Source of the DNA: Theristus sp. LFF4_11
Taxonomy: Eukaryota > Nematoda > Chromadorea > Monhysterida > Xyalidae
Direction: 5' to 3'
DNA: 64,000 bases
NCBI GenBank assembly: GCA_030248135.1
Contig: JASANC010004297.1
Coordinates: forward strand, 34,282-98,281
Shown: piece after piece, positions 62,288 through 64,000 of the stretch
Layout of the letters: each line of letters starts with the position of its first letter
Position numbering within the stretch: the stretch's first letter is position 1
Translations under genes and position numbers: made by a program
Notes under the pieces: generated by a model
Told to the model about the DNA's origin: nothing
The model's database searches: none
What the model saw: only the letters and a program-made list of their open reading frames with translations

Positions 62288-63256
62288 GTGTGTATATTCG
62301 TATATGTTTGTTTTTGACCCGCCACTTGAAAAATGAAAAATAATCCACATTTCTCAAGTTATGTGGCCTGGTTCTATTATCTACGTGTTTCGTCAACAAA
62401 GGTCATCAAATTAAGCCGTCGATCAGCTGCTAACTTCAAAGAACACTGAAGTTATGGCTGATGCCGTTCTGATGATCAAGATTTTTATGGTTGCTTTTTG
62501 AAATGTGTTTAGTTGTTTTTGACCCGCCACGTAAAAGAAACAAAAATAACCAATATTTCTCGAGTTATCTGGCCTGGTTCCAATATATACGTATTGCGTT
62601 AACAGAGGTCATCAAATTAAGCCGTCGATCAGCTCCTAACTCCAAAGAACACTGAAGTTATGGCTGCAGTTAATTATCTGTATGCGAACAATAATACATG
62701 CACTGTGCATTCAACCAAATGCGCGAAAAGGGCACGACACCATTACGTTTACACATAACATAAATACGTAATATGCGTAAACACACAACAACAACAGCTC
62801 AAAACTGTATGACAGGTTTTCTCGCTTATCCCTCATTCTTTTGAGCTGAAATTTTCGGCAAATAAAATAGACTTTGTTCTGTTTCTAAAAATAAAAGAAC
62901 GCCGTTATTGTGATGTGTAACTCATTAGTTACAGCCATTTGTTATACCGAGTCATAATTTTGTCTGTCTGACAGGTTTTCTCGGTTGTCCCTCATTCATT
63001 TAAGCTGAAATTTTCAGCAAATAAAATAGACTTTGTTCTATTTTTAAAAATAAAAGAACGCCGTTCTTGTGACGTGTAACTCATTAGTTACAACCATTTG
63101 TTATACCGAGTCATAATTTTGTCTGTCTGACATATTTTCTTGCTTGTCCCTCATTCATTTAAGCTGAAATTTTCAGCAAATAAAATAGACTTTGTTCTAT
63201 TTTTAAAAATAAAAGAACGCCGTTCTTGTGACGTGTAACTCATTAGTTACAACCAT

Positions 63257-63490
63257 TTGTTATACCGAGTCATAATTTTGTCTGTCTGTCTGACTGGCGG
63301 CGTTTCCGGAGCAAAACGGAATCGAATGAGAAAAGCAGTCGACGGGTGTCACATAAAAAATCCTCAGACATTTTGCAACAGCGGAAACATCCGTTGTAAA
63401 AAATTAGGTGTGAACCACAAGCAGAGATACCGTGTAGACGCACAAAACAACAATCAATCTCAACATGTCACCCTCGTGGCCTGGTGGTAG
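63257..63490 (+). other. 77-codon ORF in the foldback, right-arm copy
   Basis: Inverted partner of 60543-60310. It is open across the same length, but its changes relative to the left copy are mostly amino-acid-changing. Confidence 0.6.
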
Positions 63491-63510
63491 CACGTTTGAC
63501 AACAGATGAA

Positions 63511-63778
63511 TACCGTAAAGTCTTGCATATAAGGTCTCTTTATATAAATTTGAAAATCAAAAATTTCTGAAAAAAAGTGGAATTTCGTGTGACAACCTTA
63601 TAAGTGGGAGGAGGTCTTATAAAACCGAACATTAGGAATTCCGGGCCTTATAAACGGGGTAGGTTTTTGACCAAGTCAAAATTTTGAATATTTTGGCTTC
63701 CCTGCCGTGTACACTCCGCCCACTTTTGGGTGGGGGTCTTATAAGTGGGAGGAACCTTATATGCAAGACTTTACGGTA
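63511..63778. mobile_element. MITE with TACCGTAAAG ends, right-arm copy
   Basis: Inverted copy of 60024-60289 with the same terminal repeats, located symmetrically in the right arm. Confidence 0.9.
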
Positions 63779-64000
63779 AGTTAAAAAACAAGACGTTTTG
63801 TGTATTTCGTACTTCATGTGACATTTGATTCAAAACGTGTGCATGCTTATTCAGTCATTAATCATTTACTATTGGCATATTATTCACGTGAATAATGAAT
63901 AATTTAAAAAATTACTCGTCGAATACTATTTGAATAATATCTTATTCATTCGTCATTCAGTATTCAAATTGTAGTTTGAATAATGAATTATTCATACCAT

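Larger units (their letters stand above)
59813..64000. mobile_element. Giant foldback, right arm cut by the window end
   Basis: Left arm about 59813-61411 and right arm about 62288-64000 are inverted copies, differing by scattered substitutions and small indels. They enclose a loop of about 0.88 kb. The outermost shared text (ATGGTATGAATAATTCATTA) lies at 59813 and at the last base of the window, so the element may extend further. Each arm contains, from outside in, AT-rich ATTCATTATTCA DNA, a 0.27-kb MITE, a 77-codon ORF, several 160-bp tandem units and a GACCCGCCAC-bearing inner segment. Confidence 0.9.

Overview
This is nuclear DNA of an invertebrate animal. The genes are split by GT-AG introns with T-rich acceptors, exons are GC-richer than the AT-rich introns, and several proteins are of animal type: a degenerin/ENaC channel, a membrane-anchored UDP-xylose synthase, a cytosolic cysteinyl-tRNA synthetase with the animal C-terminal extension, and an ELOVL6-like elongase. 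Nothing looks bacterial or viral. A nematode or flatworm is plausible, but the window does not settle the phylum. I built the gene models by hand, joining exons only where the splice phases agree.

Layout. 0.45-5.2 kb (-): unidentified coiled-coil protein, five exons. 6.5-11.8 kb (-): UDP-glucuronate decarboxylase, ten exons. 15.1-20.1 kb (+): DEG/ENaC channel, twelve exons. 22.2-25.6 kb (-): fatty-acid elongase with an altered histidine box, five exons. 28.4-29.7 kb (+): small five-exon gene, perhaps actinoporin-like. 30.4-37.7 kb (-): coiled-coil protein, perhaps TACC-like, with a small membrane-protein ORF inside one intron. 40.4-41.0 kb (-): ZNF593/Bud20 zinc finger. 42.4-49.0 kb (-): cysteinyl-tRNA synthetase, fourteen exons including one probable GC-AG intron. 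52.8-55.6 kb (+): weak, unrecognised coding stretches. 56.4-59.0 kb (-): carbohydrate-type sulfotransferase, 5' end not found.

The space between and inside the genes is filled with short non-autonomous transposons. They include two copies of a 0.8-kb palindromic TA-flanked element, a family with A/T-rich ends (four copies), a tRNA-headed SINE, several smaller inverted-repeat families, an element inserted into an older repeat whose empty site is also in the window, a G/C-run repeat at 50.8-51.9 kb, and a foldback longer than 4 kb that runs off the right end.

The genes do not form one system. UXS1 supplies UDP-xylose for glycosaminoglycan linkers and the sulfotransferase may act on such glycans, but they are 45 kb apart and the link is only thematic. 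The most unusual signals are the altered elongase active site, the possible pore-forming-type small protein, the giant foldback, and a strong excess of the NF-Y-like core TGATTGG/CCAATCA across the window.
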